NCBI GenBank assembly: GCA_024734495.1
Contig: JALMQS010000906.1
Span: 124,001-188,000, forward strand
From: Forficula auricularia
Lineage: Eukaryota > Arthropoda > Insecta > Dermaptera > Forficulidae
Direction of reading: 5' to 3'
Length of the DNA: 64,000 bases
Shown: positions 29,301 to 44,300 of the stretch, in pieces
Position numbering within the stretch: the first letter of the stretch is position 1
Layout: each line of letters opens with the position of its first letter
The notes under the pieces: model-generated
The model's input: only the letters and a program-made list of their open reading frames with translations
What the model was told of the DNA's origin: nothing
Databases searched by the model: none
Translations under genes and position numbers: made by a program

Positions 29301-32300
29301 AATTAGTTTTTCGTAAATATCTCCTTATCTATTGACCCTACGATAAAAGTACCTATTATCAAATAGATAGATTATAGACTTTTCTACAAAAAAGGTTATA
29401 TATGTTTTTTGACAGAAGTAACCATTTAGGAAATATAGCCATTTGAAATAAAAAAATTATTCATATATTTTTTTAATGAATGAACTGTGTGAGTGCCCGC
29501 GTGTGTGTTTTCTTGGAATTTTTTTTATTTCCGTCATAAAAATTCCTTTGTCGAAAAAAATATAAAACAAAGCAATGAATCATCAATTAGCGGCCTAGTG
29601 TCCTAAAGAGAAGTAAATATTTATCAATATTTCCAAGAAATTTATATAAACAAAAAACAAATCTATTCATTTTATTAATGGAATAATTCAGATTGGATTA
29701 TCTCCTAAACGGTTTCTCCTATCGAAAAAATATAAAAATGTTTTTTGTAGAGCAGTGTATTATCTACAAATTGTATTTGAACTATTTTCCTCTATGACCA
29801 ATAGGTAACCATAAATTCACGAAAAACTATAAACTAAAGCACTAGAGCTTTTAATAATGTTTGAATTTGATACCCATGATAACAGAAGACCATTATAAAA
29901 AGCTTTTCCTGGCACAGTTTTTTTTATTTTCTAAAAAGTAAAACTTATTGGATTATTTGAGGGTTTCTCGCTTTAGAATTTAAAGGTAAAAAAATATGGA
30001 AAAATTTGAAGTTGCTAGTATTTTTAGTTTTCGAGATATTAAGCAATGGCCAAAATAAATAATATTGAAAAATTTTAATTGTAAAAAGGTGCCGGGACTT
30101 GGAAAAGTTTGAGAACCCCTGCACTATCTCTTAAATTATATTTTAACAATGTTTACTATATATTAAAAGGGTATTTTGTAGCCCTTAAGTCCATACTTTA
30201 AAATGTTTATTTCTCAACTATTAGACTTGAAACGATGTTAAATTTTATTTCAATTTCTCCAGGTCCTCTGGATTGGTATCCATTACTGGTGTAATTATAA
30301 ATAATAAACGGCTAATTATATAGTCTAATCAACCAGTTCCTAATGAATAGGTATTGATTCCTCTCAAAAGATGTACCTTTTTTTAGCACACTGTATATAC
30401 ATTAGGGTGGTCCTTATTTTGGGTATTTTCGAATTTTTACGCAGGCAGGGGCTCATATGGTTCGGAATAATTAAAAAAAAATATTCCCCAAGTTTCAAGC
30501 CCCTATCTCAATTTTAACCTGTGCCTCAGAGCGATGTAAGATTTCCATCTAAATAACATGGGGTTTTTGGCATTGAACGATCAATTTTTTATTCGGGCCA
30601 AAGCAATGTTTTAAAAAATTTGAAACTCTGTATATTTTATCCTTATAATACTTATAATAATAGCTACCCTTCAGAATTTTTACAGATTTGTAGCTATTAT
30701 TATTATAATCTATAGTAGATTAAAAATTCAGTTTATTGGACAAAGTTTTTTTATTGAAGTTCTTCTTCAATTTTTTGTACAACGTTTCGTCTCTCTCGAG
30801 ACTTTTTCAAGTACTCAATTGGTTAGAACAACATTGGTTGAAATAAAGATAAAAATAACTGAGACATAGTAGAATTTTTTCTTTCTAGATTGATACCATA
30901 AAACAATATAAGTATATGTTTATATCTATGACCTGTCAAATACATCTATACTTATATTGTTTTATGGTATCAATCTAGAAAGAAAAATTCTACTATGTCT
31001 CAGTTATTTTTATCTTTATTTCAACCAATGTTGTTCTAACCAATTGAGTACTTGAAAAAGTCTCGAGAGAGACGAACGTTGTACAAAAATTGAAGAACTT
31101 CAGTAAAAAAACTTTGTCCAATAAACTGAATTTTTAATCTACTAATTAAATGGACATTAATCAACATAAATTATAATCTATAACTTACTAACACTAAGAT
31201 ATGGCAGTATTTTATATAGCTGTAACTCTAAAATTATAATAACTAAAAATCTGAAAAAACTCTGAAGGATAGCTACTATTATAAGGGTAAAGTTTACAGA
31301 GATTCAAATTTTTTAAAATATTACTTTGGCCGGAACAAAAAATTGATCGTTCAATGCCAAAAACCCCATGTTATTTAGATGGGAAACTTGCATCGCTCTG
31401 AGGCACAGGTTAAAATTGAGATAGAGACTTGAGACTTGGAAGATATTTTTTTATTTATTTCGAACCATATGAGCCTCTGCCAGCGTAAAAATGCGAAAAT
31501 ACCCAAAATAAGGGCCACCCTAATATACATATACAATTATTAATGAAGAGAATAACGAACCTTCGCAGTTGCTGGTATATTAAACATCGCCTTATCAAGA
31601 AATTCGAGGCCACGGTTGCCAATTGCCATTAGGTTTTTTCATAATAATATTCAAATAGAATTTCTTTGTCAGGAAACATTTGTGATCTAGTTAATTTAAA
31701 GATTTTAGGTTTGGGATATTTATCATCCTTTCCATATAAAATTCGACGAAAATATTCATCAAACAATTCTTGACTAGCAGCTTTAACAAAAATATTATAT
31801 TTTAATACACAATGATATAATTCAGTTTTTAATATTATTTCAATATGTAAATTTTAATATTCCATTGTAGGGGTGTGTTATTTTTACTTTATTTTAACTG
31901 GCCTAGGCCACCCACTTCGAGTTTATCTAGAGGAGTGCCTGACAACGCTGGAAGGGAAAATATAAAGTGTAATACTTCTTAAGACGATTTTCTCTTTATT
32001 ATTACCACAAACGCGATCATTGTGACAAATTCTAGCATCCTAGAGTCATTTCATACATAATAGCTGAAAATTTACCTACAATGTTCACTCCTTCATTTTA
32101 GGAGTTGAAAGAGAGAAAGTTTGGCTTTTTGAATTTTCCTTTATATGTGTTCTAAGCTCTATCAGCATGCACAATTTCATGATGCTAGAATGATTAGAAA
32201 TACCCGAAAGGTTTTAATGACCTATTTACTGAGTCAGTATGTCAGTCTGTTAGTCAGGGAGTGCAAAAATTAATTATTTTCTCAGGTCTATATCTCAGTA

Positions 32301-35300
32301 TCTATTTATCCTATATTATTCAAATTTGGTACTCTCTACAAGATCAATTACATAATTACATGTGTATGATTTCAGCTCTGTATCTCAAATGGGTTCTGAG
32401 CTAAGGTACCGCGACATTTCAGCCCCCGACAAAATATCCTTCAGACAAAATATCCCAAGGACAAAATATCCCCCGGCATAATATCTTCTGACAAAATATT
32501 CCCCATTATAAGGGAGAATACAAAAGAGACACCCTGCCCGACGATTGGCTGTTCGGTTTTCAATGTGTGTTTGATTAGGAAAAAAATGAGAGCCCCAAAC
32601 ACACCCCGCGCGATGATTGGCTCGTTCGGTTTTTCAATGTGTGTTTGAGTATAAAAAAAAATGGGAGCCCGAAACACACCCCTCCCGGACTAAACTTTCG
32701 GAGGTTCGGTTAATATATATATTCAGTTCGGCTCGGTTGGGTTCGTATAGCTCCTTTTCGGGCTGGCATTTAGAGCCGAACTGAATATATATTAAGCGAA
32801 CCGAGTCGATTTACATTACTCATAAGATTCACGCGGGTAAGGGTTTTTTTGTCATCAGATATTTTGTCTGAATGATATTTTGTCGGGGCTGAAATGTCGC
32901 GGAATCCTGAGCTAAGGGGAGTCAAAATTGGATCGAAATTGTTCGTGTAAATAGCGTATATTATGTGTACGCCCAATGCTCGAAATTGACCTGCTAACTC
33001 TGTACGCTATAATTTATAATTAGGATGGAACAATACACAACAAACAACGACTGGGATGGCATAAATTACAACAAGGGCTTACTGAGCACTACACACCAGA
33101 GATTGGAATGGGCAGATGATAAAACTATTAAAAATTATATAAGAAATACCATCTATCGTTGAAGCATAACTCCAAATTAAAACAGAATATGAACATATTT
33201 TGAAGCCATAATGTACTGAATTGAGCTTCATCTTCAAGCATTGCAGAAAATAATTTTTAAAACACTAAAAACAAAATAATTTTTTAAAATATCAAAATCA
33301 AATTAATTTATTATATCTTAATAACATAATAACTAAAGAAAATACTAAATTAAATTTAAAAATACATACAAAAAAAAGGTGAAGTTCAGACATTGAAACA
33401 AAACGATCGACATTGAGTTGTTATGAATTCTAAGACTGGAGGAATAAGCCATTCAATTAATTCCATAAATAGTTCAATTTGTTCTGGAATTAAACGTTGA
33501 TTTAGTTCATTTAAATATGATTTATAAAGCGAACGCCATCCTAATTGTGTAGGTTCTAAATAAATCATTCCACAACGAGATACGGTTGCAGGAGAGGCAA
33601 AGTCCAGATCCGCAGGTTCAAAAATCAAATTCATTTTCAGACTCATCTAAAATAAATCAAGGATTAATAAAATCGAAATTTCGAAAAAAAAATTTAATGA
33701 AATTATGTATATTTTTTCATCAATATTTAAAGTATTTTATTGAAAGAAAGAAATTTTGGAAATCAAATCAAATTGTATTTTATTAAGATAAAAGAAGGAG
33801 GAAGGGAAAAATAAAAATTGAATTTTCTATTGTCAACGTTTCGATTAAATATTTAATCTTTCTCAGGATGAACAACAAGTATTAAATTAAAGTAAAGAAA
33901 ATTTTGAAAAATTTTAAATATAAAATACTAGGTAGGTTTCACAAAAATATTTTTGTGAAAACCTACCTAGTATTTTTATAATTTAAATTTTAAAGTTTCT
34001 TAAATTTTTCAAATTTTTTTTATTTTATTTAAAATGTTTCACCAAGAACCCACACCATTCAACCCTAACAAAAAAAGAAAAAAAGGTATTAAATTGCTGT
34101 TCATGCTCAAAGAATTATTCTTTTTCCTGAGGAAAATTAAATATTTAATCAAAACGTTAAGAATATAAATATGGGAAATTTAACAGCCTACCTTGATAAT
34201 TTCTCCAGACATAAGACATAGCTTTTTATTATCATCGAGCACAGTATTCATGCTTTTCAATCCAGACTGCGTCAACAGGTCCATCAAATAAAATCCACTT
34301 TCTTTCTTTAGACATTGAATTTGCAAATTCTCGAAAGGTAGTAGCGAGAATTCCTAAAAAAGTTTATTATTTTTTGTATACAGATTATTATTTATTTAAT
34401 TCATTTTAGATATTTACCATCGTTCCATTCATGTGATACAGGATCAAAGCAACCATAAAGTTGACCCAGTGTAATTGCTTTAGGATTTAAGATTCTATAT
34501 ATAGCTTTGAATTCACCCATTTCACTATTAGCATTCATTAAATTTCCCAGAGCTTGAGCAAGAATCTAAAAAATTCAAATCATGAGTTCTAAAATTAAAG
34601 TAATTATTTATTGCAATGCTTTTATGTTAGTTTAACATATCAGGGGACTATTTATGATAGACGCTAGCTCCTATCTCTGTTACCAAAGTTATTGTCCTTT
34701 AAGAGAGATGAAGGTGAAATCCTAATATCCCTCATTAGGCCTCTTCAATTAATTTCACTAGATACAATAAGTATGATTGAAATGGGCATAATAAGTAACA
34801 AGACCCAGTGTCTTCAATATTCTTGGCATGGTGAAAGCACTGATTTACATATTACGATCATGAAATTTTGAAACTTGTAGACGGATTAGTTTCTAGATGG
34901 GTGACCATTTACTGTTGCCAAATTTACAATTATTATTGGATGTATTTCACTAATTTATAGTTTTAGTTTAAGCAATGCGATCAAGCAGCGTTTCACAAGT
35001 CTATTCGAAGATCAAAAGTACGAATATGATCCAGTAAAATATATGATCACTAAATGCAAACATGATCTATACCAGCGGTCTGGGAACTGGGGTAAATTAC
35101 CCCAAATGGGGTAACAATGAAACTATCGGGGGTAATAAGGACATTTTTAAAATTTTCTATTTTATAAACTATTATAGTATTTTTACTTTGATAGCTTTTC
35201 CAGGAATTCAAAATCGTAAAATTAATAAAAGTTAAAAAAAATATAAAAACATTAATAAAAGTTATGCATTTTTTGACATGATGAGTGTTCGTATATTTTT

Positions 35301-38300
35301 TAGAGGACTGTATTCAGATTGCGCTCATGTAAAAAAGTCCTAATTTTGAAGTCATTTTAGCGAAAATGAAAACAACATCATTTTTCTAAAACGTAAAAGC
35401 GTTTGAATTATGTTAATGTTTACAATTTTTATTTACTTACAGATAGTTTTCATGTAAATTCCAATTAATTCAATAAATAATATACATTTACCTTGCTTTT
35501 TTTGCTTTTCAGAATGAAGGTTTGTAGGGGTAACAGTGACCTACCCAAAAATATTTTGGGGTAATGGCTAAAAAAGTTCCCCGACCTCTGATCTATACCT
35601 ATTGAAAAGTTACTCCTTTAAAAAGAATAGATTATTTGATACTAATCTTTATGCGGGTGTTACAGGCTTTACACTTAAAATTGAACATTTTACAAATCAA
35701 ATTGAATGTTTTAATGTATTTTGAAAAAAAAATTTAAATCAAATCTATTGTAACTGTCAGTTCTACAGATTATTATAAATATTTTATGAATATGTACATT
35801 AAACTACCAGCAGTCGCCGCAAAAGATCGTTTATAAATTAAATTTACCTACATCTCGTATATACATATGTATTTATGTATCTTTTTTGTTTAACTGTACA
35901 TATGTACATGTTCAGGGAACTTTTTAAAAACTAACTTTAATTATGTGATACATACTATGTACATACATATTGTAATTCATCAAGATTTACACAGTATTTG
36001 CAGTATTTTTAATTATTTAGTGTTACAAATGTATGTTATAATTATAATAATTATATAATTTAACTAATTCTTTTCCATTAAAAATAATCCTTAATTATAT
36101 ATATGTACAGTAAATGTATATTTATGTATTAAATTATTATGTTCGTAAATAAATAGTCAATGAATAAATTATTTAACTGTTGAATTTGATTTGTGAAATG
36201 TTCAATTTGATTTGCAAAATGTTCAATTTGAATTGTAAAACCTGCACATACTTCAAAGGTATTATACGAAGCCCAAGAGTATTGTTCACAACAGGAATTC
36301 AATACAAACTAATGGCTATTATCTAGTTTTAACTATTGGAGTATTAAAGGCCATATTACATTCTTCTACCTTCAAAAGAAACACAACAATTTAAAGGTAT
36401 AGGGTAAGGAGAATTCCACTACAGACAGAGATTGGAGGATACATCTAAGTATTATAATTTATAGATTATTTAATGTTTTAGCTGATTAGAACAGTTTGGT
36501 AAAACTTAAATAAAAACATTTTAAAAATATCAATTAATTTATTAGCCCTAGTAAATTAAATGTGTTTATCCTGAAGCTTTAGGCAACCAGTTAATAGTTC
36601 AAAAAACCTAGGGAATGAGGAGCGATTAAATGAAATTTTATTTTCAAATTAGGGGACGTCCAAAAATAACGACACACAGTAAGGGGGAGGATAAAATGTG
36701 ACAGGGGATCTTAAAAATTGTGACGTCCTAAAAATTAAAATTTTTTAATAATATTCAAATATATCTTTTTGTATTCAGGTTATTATTATTACAACCTGAA
36801 AATGTTGGTAAAATCTATATATAAAAAATTAAGGTTTTGTCTGTACATTGGTCCAAATCACGCCAAATTTTGGTTGCACACGTTTCAAGCAAAGTTATGG
36901 ACGAAAACACCCTCAACAAAATTCCTCTCTGTCTGTATGTCTGTATGTATATATGTATGTCTGTTTCAGTGGTTTCCTAAAAGTTGCTCACGATTCACGT
37001 AAAAACGGCTGAAGGGATTATTATGAAATTTCATATTTACATCAGATGTCTCCTAACTTACGTTTTTAGCTATATAAGGTTTTGATATTTTGACCCCAGA
37101 AGGGGGTTTGGGGGGCGCACGAATGAAAATTATCAAATAACTCCTAAACTATTAACCCTACGGCAAATTTTATGATAAACAAAGTTGTAGGGGATGTGAT
37201 TTCCCCAAAAACCCACCACAAATGTAAATTCTTGCCCTAGGAGCAAACTCAACCAAATTTTGTATACATAATCTCTGGGCCTCAAGAGAGCTAGAAATGC
37301 AAAAACTAACCACCCAAAATGGGGGGGGGGTCAAAAAATGAAAATTCTTTCTCTTGGGCCAAATTCAACCAAATTTTGTATACATAATCTGTGGGTCACT
37401 AGAAGGCTAGAAATGCAAAAACTGGGTGCGGGGGTGGAATGGGGGTGGGGTGAGGAGTGAGGCGGAGTAGGGTGGGGGTGCAGGGTGTGTGTGGGGTGGA
37501 GTCCAGGGGGCATAGCGGGGGTGGGGTGCGCAGGGTTGGAGGGCACGGGGTGGGTGGGGTGCGGTTTGTGGTGTGGGGACGAGGTTGGGAACGGGTGCGG
37601 GGGTGGGGGTGCTGGAGGTTTTTTTTTTTTTTTGGGGGGGGGGGAATGTAGTGTGTTAGGGTGAGGAATGGAGTGTTGGGGGGGGGGGGGCATGGTGCGG
37701 GGGGGGGGGGCTGTTGGGAGGTTCCCGGGGGTGCTGGGGGGTTCCTGGGGGTGTGCTGGGGGGTCCAGGGGCGTGCCCCTCCGGCTAGCAAGAGGGCCGC
37801 CGAATAATATATAGATAAAAAATTGTAAGCAACGACTGGACTCGCCTAGCTCTTACGCAGCTTTCATTCTTCTGCGCGCAATAGGTTGCCTAAATACAGG
37901 CGCATCAAAGTCATAAATCAAGTTTAAATTCGGACTAAAATTTGAAGAGATTTTAATTCGTACTGTTATTTATTTATATTTTTCTTATACCTACATGCCA
38001 AAAAAATTGATTTATTTTTATCAAAAACACTTATTTTTTTTTCAAATAAATAAATTAAGGATTCATTCATTGAAGAATAATAGTAATAGTAATAGTGAAT
38101 AATGTGTTAAATGATATGAATAAAAATAATGTTAAACTTGAAATATATTAAGTCCCTTTAGTTGAGTATAATTTATAAAAAAATTATACAATTATTAAAT
38201 TATAGGGTATCAAAGTGATAGTGTGACGTCAGAATACAGAAGGGGCTCAATGAAAATGTGACAGAATGTCACACAGGGTTAGGGGGGGTCTAAAAATCTT

Positions 38301-41300
38301 GAAATTTATGTGACGTAATTTATAGGCGGTCCTTTACAATACATAAATTTAAAGTTTAAGGAAATTTTAATATGTTTTTAAAGGATTTTTTTTGTCTCGA
38401 GATTAAAAATGTCACATTCAACTTACTTGATATGAACAAGTTTTTCCTCCTAAAGGTTGTCCAACTATCATTAAACCATGTCTTACTAAAATCATCTCAT
38501 ACAGTTGTATAATCTTTTCCATATACCAAGGAGTATTTTGAAGATTTTTTTCTTCTAAGCATTTGGCTAACATTGCAATAAGTTCACCACGATCCGGTTT
38601 TGGTAATTCTGTTCCAGGGAAAAGATCAGAATAAATGCCCTCAAAGAGAGGAACATCCTAAAAAAGGGCAAATGAAAAAAAAAATTATTTAAACAGTTTA
38701 ATGATTTTTGTGTGAATTTTTGTAATTCTCTCTCTATAATTCAAAAATAAACTTTTTAAGATGAAATTTCTTTGATTTATAGAACGCTTAAGGACGTTCC
38801 CTAATATATAGCTCAGCTGCAGTTCGCTCTTTCCCCCTACTCTCACATACGCAGAAAGGCAAAAATATTTTCACTGCGTCGATTCTTGAATCTGGCAACA
38901 TTGCATTTTTAGCCACGCTAAAAGACAAAGAATAAAAAAAACACTTCATGAAACATCTCAATGCAAAATTCCAGATGAGAACAGTATAGTTATAATAGGT
39001 TGAGAGAATTAGCTAAAAATCTCAAAAGCCCCAGATGCAGAAGTTTTTTATATGTAAAAATTGAGTGATTTTAGTGCGACGTTGCCAAGTCGCCATTTCT
39101 CACCTGCCATGCCATGAGAGAAAAAACGAAAACCATCAAAAGTACCTAACTTTTTAACATTTTTCATACAAAACGAGTACCGCTTGATACAATTATTTTA
39201 ACAGGAAAATATTTGTTATATCTTTAGTTAGTGATTCTCTGTTTTTCAAAATAATATCAAATAAATTACGATTGTTATTTAATGAAACAGTCGCTTTAAC
39301 ATCAATCGTGATAGGGTTCGAGTGTTAAATATGGAAATTTCAATGGTCAATATTTATAAATTTAGTGCCGCAAGGACTATTGAAAAAAATTTCTACGTAT
39401 AAAGGACACTTATAAATATGTGTATTCAGAGTATTAAAAGGATTGCAAGAAAATCGATTTATTAGGGAACGTCCTTAAGTTTAAATTATCAAGGTTCATC
39501 TGTATACATATTTCTATTATAAACTTTTTTGATTAAATATGATATGAAATTATTTAATATACATGTGTTTTAAAAAATAAAAATACCTCAGCAAGAAATT
39601 TCGGTAAATTAACATCAACAATAGCTCGTAAAACAAGAACTCCTTCATCTTGATTAGGATATTTGAGTTTAAGATTTCCAGCAGCGGTAAGAACAGTTTT
39701 TACTGCTCTCATGCCATAATCGTAATGATTTTGTGAAGATAATTGTTCAGAACACAATTTATAAGTATGCACGATTTTTTCAGCCAAGCTTAAATAATTA
39801 AGATTCGTTTAAAATAAAATACCAAAAATAAAATACTTGAATTATAGTTAGAATGATTAAGATGTTTAAAACAGAAGAATTTAGCTAAAATAAACTTAAT
39901 TTATTATGAAGTTTTCATTTTCACACCATGTTTTGACCTATAATTCTACTTTAGTTATCAAGTAAATATGAAGACCATTTTTTTACAGTTTTAGGCTTGA
40001 ATGTCTTACAACTACAACCCGATTTTTCTGGATTGACCTGCTTTAAAAAAAATAATCGTGGAATTTTTTTTGATAAAATTCCAAAATGTGAAATTTTATA
40101 ATTTAATACGTTGTATATTATTGAATTAATAATATTATACAATCGAACGTTATTTCCAAACGAGTTTAAAGATATACATTGTTTGATATGTTTAATTTCA
40201 TGCCAGAAGGACTCATCCCTTCGAGAGTTGAACCCAAGAGCCACCCACAGTTTCCATTAACCCTTGAGATGAAATACTCCTAAAATATCAGCGTATGTAC
40301 AGCTAGGAAATTTCATTCGAATAAGATACAACCACAATTGTAAAATTTTCTGGCGACCATTATGAATAAAAAAAGTAAGTTTTTTTTTGTAATTTTCACA
40401 ATTTCACCATCAATAGAGGAAATTCCCTCAATGTTAACTTTATACAGAAATTAAAATTTTTTAGAAAATAATTTAAAAGACGATAACAAGGTATTTAGTA
40501 GATCGTGGTAGGAGTTTGGTGTGTTTAATTTCATATCTAATGTAACTTTTAAGGATTTAGATGTTGGTTCTAGGTGGAACATTTTAATATAATAATAAAA
40601 CTTGAGCAAGATGCGAGGTAGGTTTCACAAAAAAAGAAATAAAACAAAATTGAGTTTTGAATTCGATATATTTCGGGGATGAGCCCATCATATATCGGAT
40701 TCAAAACTCAATTTTGTTTTATTTCTTTTTTTGTGAAACCTACCTCGCATCTTGCTCAAGTTTTATTATTATCAAATCTAATGGGTCATCCCTTTGGGAG
40801 GTGAACCCAAGGGATATATTTTTATCGGCCCAGTTTTGCAGGGTTAACTATCTAAACTATTTGGTGAATTTAAAACATGTGAAACAAAATAAACCACACA
40901 AAAATTCAAGGCCCAAATAAATAAGTTGACTAAATTAGTGTATTAAGACAGAAACTGATTGGAATAATAATTTTCCTGCAAAGAAATGCAGTTATATTTT
41001 CTCAAAAATGGAAACAGAATTTCCTTAAAAATACCTACTTACTGAGTGGGTGGCCAAATTATTATACTCATTTGAAAAATTATATCTTTCATACGTTTTT
41101 AAGGGTTTAGCTTACTATTAAATTCATAATATCCTTTCATTTGTTATCTTTATAGGTTTATTAGCTTAGGACAATACAAATTCAATAATACAATTCAATA
41201 CAGATACAATTTCAATATTTGGTGAATCCTCCCTTTCGAGTTATCACATTTTATATGCGCTGCGGCATGCTGGCAATGCATTTTTTGGCTATTTCTTGAA

Positions 41301-44300
41301 GCGCAGGTGTATTGTGCCATGCTTGAATAATATTTTATATCAAGTCCCTTTTGTTTTGTAAATTTCGTTATTTAGGGCCGCCCATACATTTTCGATCAGG
41401 TTGAGGTCTGACGAGTTGCCAGGCGAGTCCGAATGGGTTATTAAACTAGATTACTACTAGATTTTTTGAAAATTTTGAATAAAATAAATTTATTTGATAA
41501 AAATAATTTGAGTATAATAATTTGGCCACACTGTAGATGTTTTTAAAATTGTTATTATTTGTTGTAATAATCGTACTTGGAGAATATATGGTGATAAAAA
41601 CATATTCTTAAGAAATGATTTAAACACAATTTTTCAGCAAAATTAAATATACTTACCTACGAGCGATGACGAATCCCATACTGTATAAGGAAATTTCACC
41701 AATCATAGCATAATCAGGAACCATCATTGCTACTGTTCGGAAAAGTACTTTCAAATTATCAGGTAATTCTACACGGCCTGCATAACTGTAAGAAAATACA
41801 ACTTGTAATTAATAATATTTAATTGTATTTTAAAATATTTTTATTTCAATTACCCAGGATTCATCGTAATAAATACAGCACAAGCCTGATTCAATGCTAT
41901 TTCCGTTCCCTCAAAGACAAATTTTTTTAACTTTTGTGCAAGAGCCATTTGAATGCAGTGAATTTGTTGAGCAATTACAGAAAGTACTTCCAGATCAATT
42001 CGATTGAATTCATCAAAACAAGCCCAGGCTCCAGCTTGAGCCAGACCCTAGGATAGAAAGCAAAAATAATTCAGTTACTCATTTCAAAAATTATTATTAA
42101 TTTTTAATAACTTGAAGTAAAAAAAATGTCCATGTGAAGTAGAATAAACTAAAAATATTTATAATTTTCCAATAAAAGTTACACACCTTAAAAAATTTAC
42201 CCATAGCTTTATAGTCAAGTCCATCAGAACAATTGAACACAACACACTGTTTTGCCATGGCTTTAGCCAAATCCTTAGTTGTTTCCGTTTTTCCGGTACC
42301 GGCTGGCCCTTCGGGAGCTCCACCAAGATTGAGTTTAAGCGCTCCCATCAAGGTTCTGTTTATAATGAAAAAGTAAATTTATCATTATTCATATTACAAC
42401 ATTAATGGAATATTATATAGACACTTAAAGTAAGTTTACCAATTTTAATTTAAATAATAACACAAACATGTTAAAATGATATTTTTATTTCATATCTACA
42501 TGATACTTAGATGTATTTAAATAAGCTGACGTGTTCTGATGTGGCCATCCACTTGACTTTACCATACAACCTGGCCCCTCTCCTTATATTTAATATTTAA
42601 TAAAATTATTTATAATCATGTAGGGGTGAGGGGGTTAGTTTTTGCATTTTTAGATTACTGTGGGCCCACTGATTATGTATACAAAATTTGGTTGAGTTTG
42701 GTACAAGAGCCTAGATTTTCATTTTTTGAGCCTACATCCCCCCGCCCCCTTTCGGGCGGTTATTTTTTAAATTTTTAGACTTCTGGGGGTCCTCTGATTA
42801 TGAATACAAAATTTGGTTGAGTTTGGCACAAGGGCCTAGATTTTCATTTTTGACCCTACACCCCCCCCCCCTTTGGGCGGTTAATTTTTGCATTTTTAGA
42901 CTTCTGGGGGTCGACTGATTATGTATACAAAATTTGGTTGAGTTTGGTTCAAGGGCCTAGATTTTCATTTTTTGACCCTACACCCCCTCCCCCCGAGCGG
43001 TTAATTTTTGCATTTTTAGACTTCTGGGGGTCCACTGATTATGTATACAAAATTTGGTTGAGTTTGGTACAAGGGCCTAGATTTTAATTTTTTGACCCTA
43101 CACCCCCTCCCCCCGAGCGGTTAATTTTTGCATTTTTAGACTTTTGGGGTCCCAATGATTATGTATACAAAATTTCGTTGAGTTTGGTAAATGGCCAAGA
43201 TTTTCATTTTTTGACCCTACACCTCACCCCCCACCCCCACCCTACTTCGGGTGGTTAGTTTTTCCATTTTTAGATTTTTTGGGGTCCCACTGATTGTGTA
43301 TACACAATTTGGTTGAGTTTGCTCAAATGGCCTAGATTTTTAATTTTTAACCCCCTCCACCTCCGTTAATTTTGGATCGATATGCACCAAAATCTAATCA
43401 GCTCTTAATCTCAATGGACCAAAACTACGTGTGAATTTTGATTTCGATATTCTCACTAGTTTTTGAGCTAGCTCGTCCACAAAAATTTGGTAACGCACAG
43501 ACTAACTAACAGACATTTTGACAAAACAATTATTATCTCGAAAAATATAATATTTTCGATGTTCACCTATTAAGGCTGTTTTGTAGAGCGAAATGCCATG
43601 GTTTAGCTCAATTTTTTTAATCAAAATAGTTTTAGCCGTTTTTGAGATATTTCGAAAAAAGAAGGAAAAAAACACTTTTTTCATGCACGATTATACCCTG
43701 TATGGTAAAGTAAAAATTAAATTCATGAATAGAGTATGAATTTTTACGGGAAAAATTACGGAAAAATAATGCCATGAATCAATATTTCTCGGCATATGAT
43801 ATCTTAATTTTTTGGCATTTCTATTTTTAGTTCCTCATAAAGATCGACGCATTTCCCTTAAATTCGCGGAGCTTTTTAGAAATTTTATGACTTTATCTTA
43901 TATTAATTGTTTTTCTCAATTAAATTGAAGAAGTATGTTTGTTTTTTTAATTCCTTAAAGTTAAATGATTAAAACCAATTTTCCCAAGAGCTATTTGAAT
44001 TTATGACAATTCATGTATTTATGTACTTTTTTTATTTAATAAATTATGTTTCTCATGTTTGTTTAAATATTTAAAAATGCATATTAATAAACACTCTATA
44101 TTTATATAGAGAATGAGGGTTAGTTGGTTTTTATAATTACCTATAACAGCGATCAGTCAATGGTGTGATAACTAATCTCGGTGTATTTCCCAAGTATTCA
44201 TATCCATATGGAATATCAGTTGTAATCATTGAGACAATTACATTTTCTATCCAATAATATCTCAATTGTGAAATCCAATTAAAGTCAGCAATCGATTTAA

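Noticed and set aside
37331..37791. Pro/His-rich proteins of 120-130 residues
   Set aside because: They are translations of a G/C-rich simple repeat in two overlapping frames, with no start context, domain or splice support.
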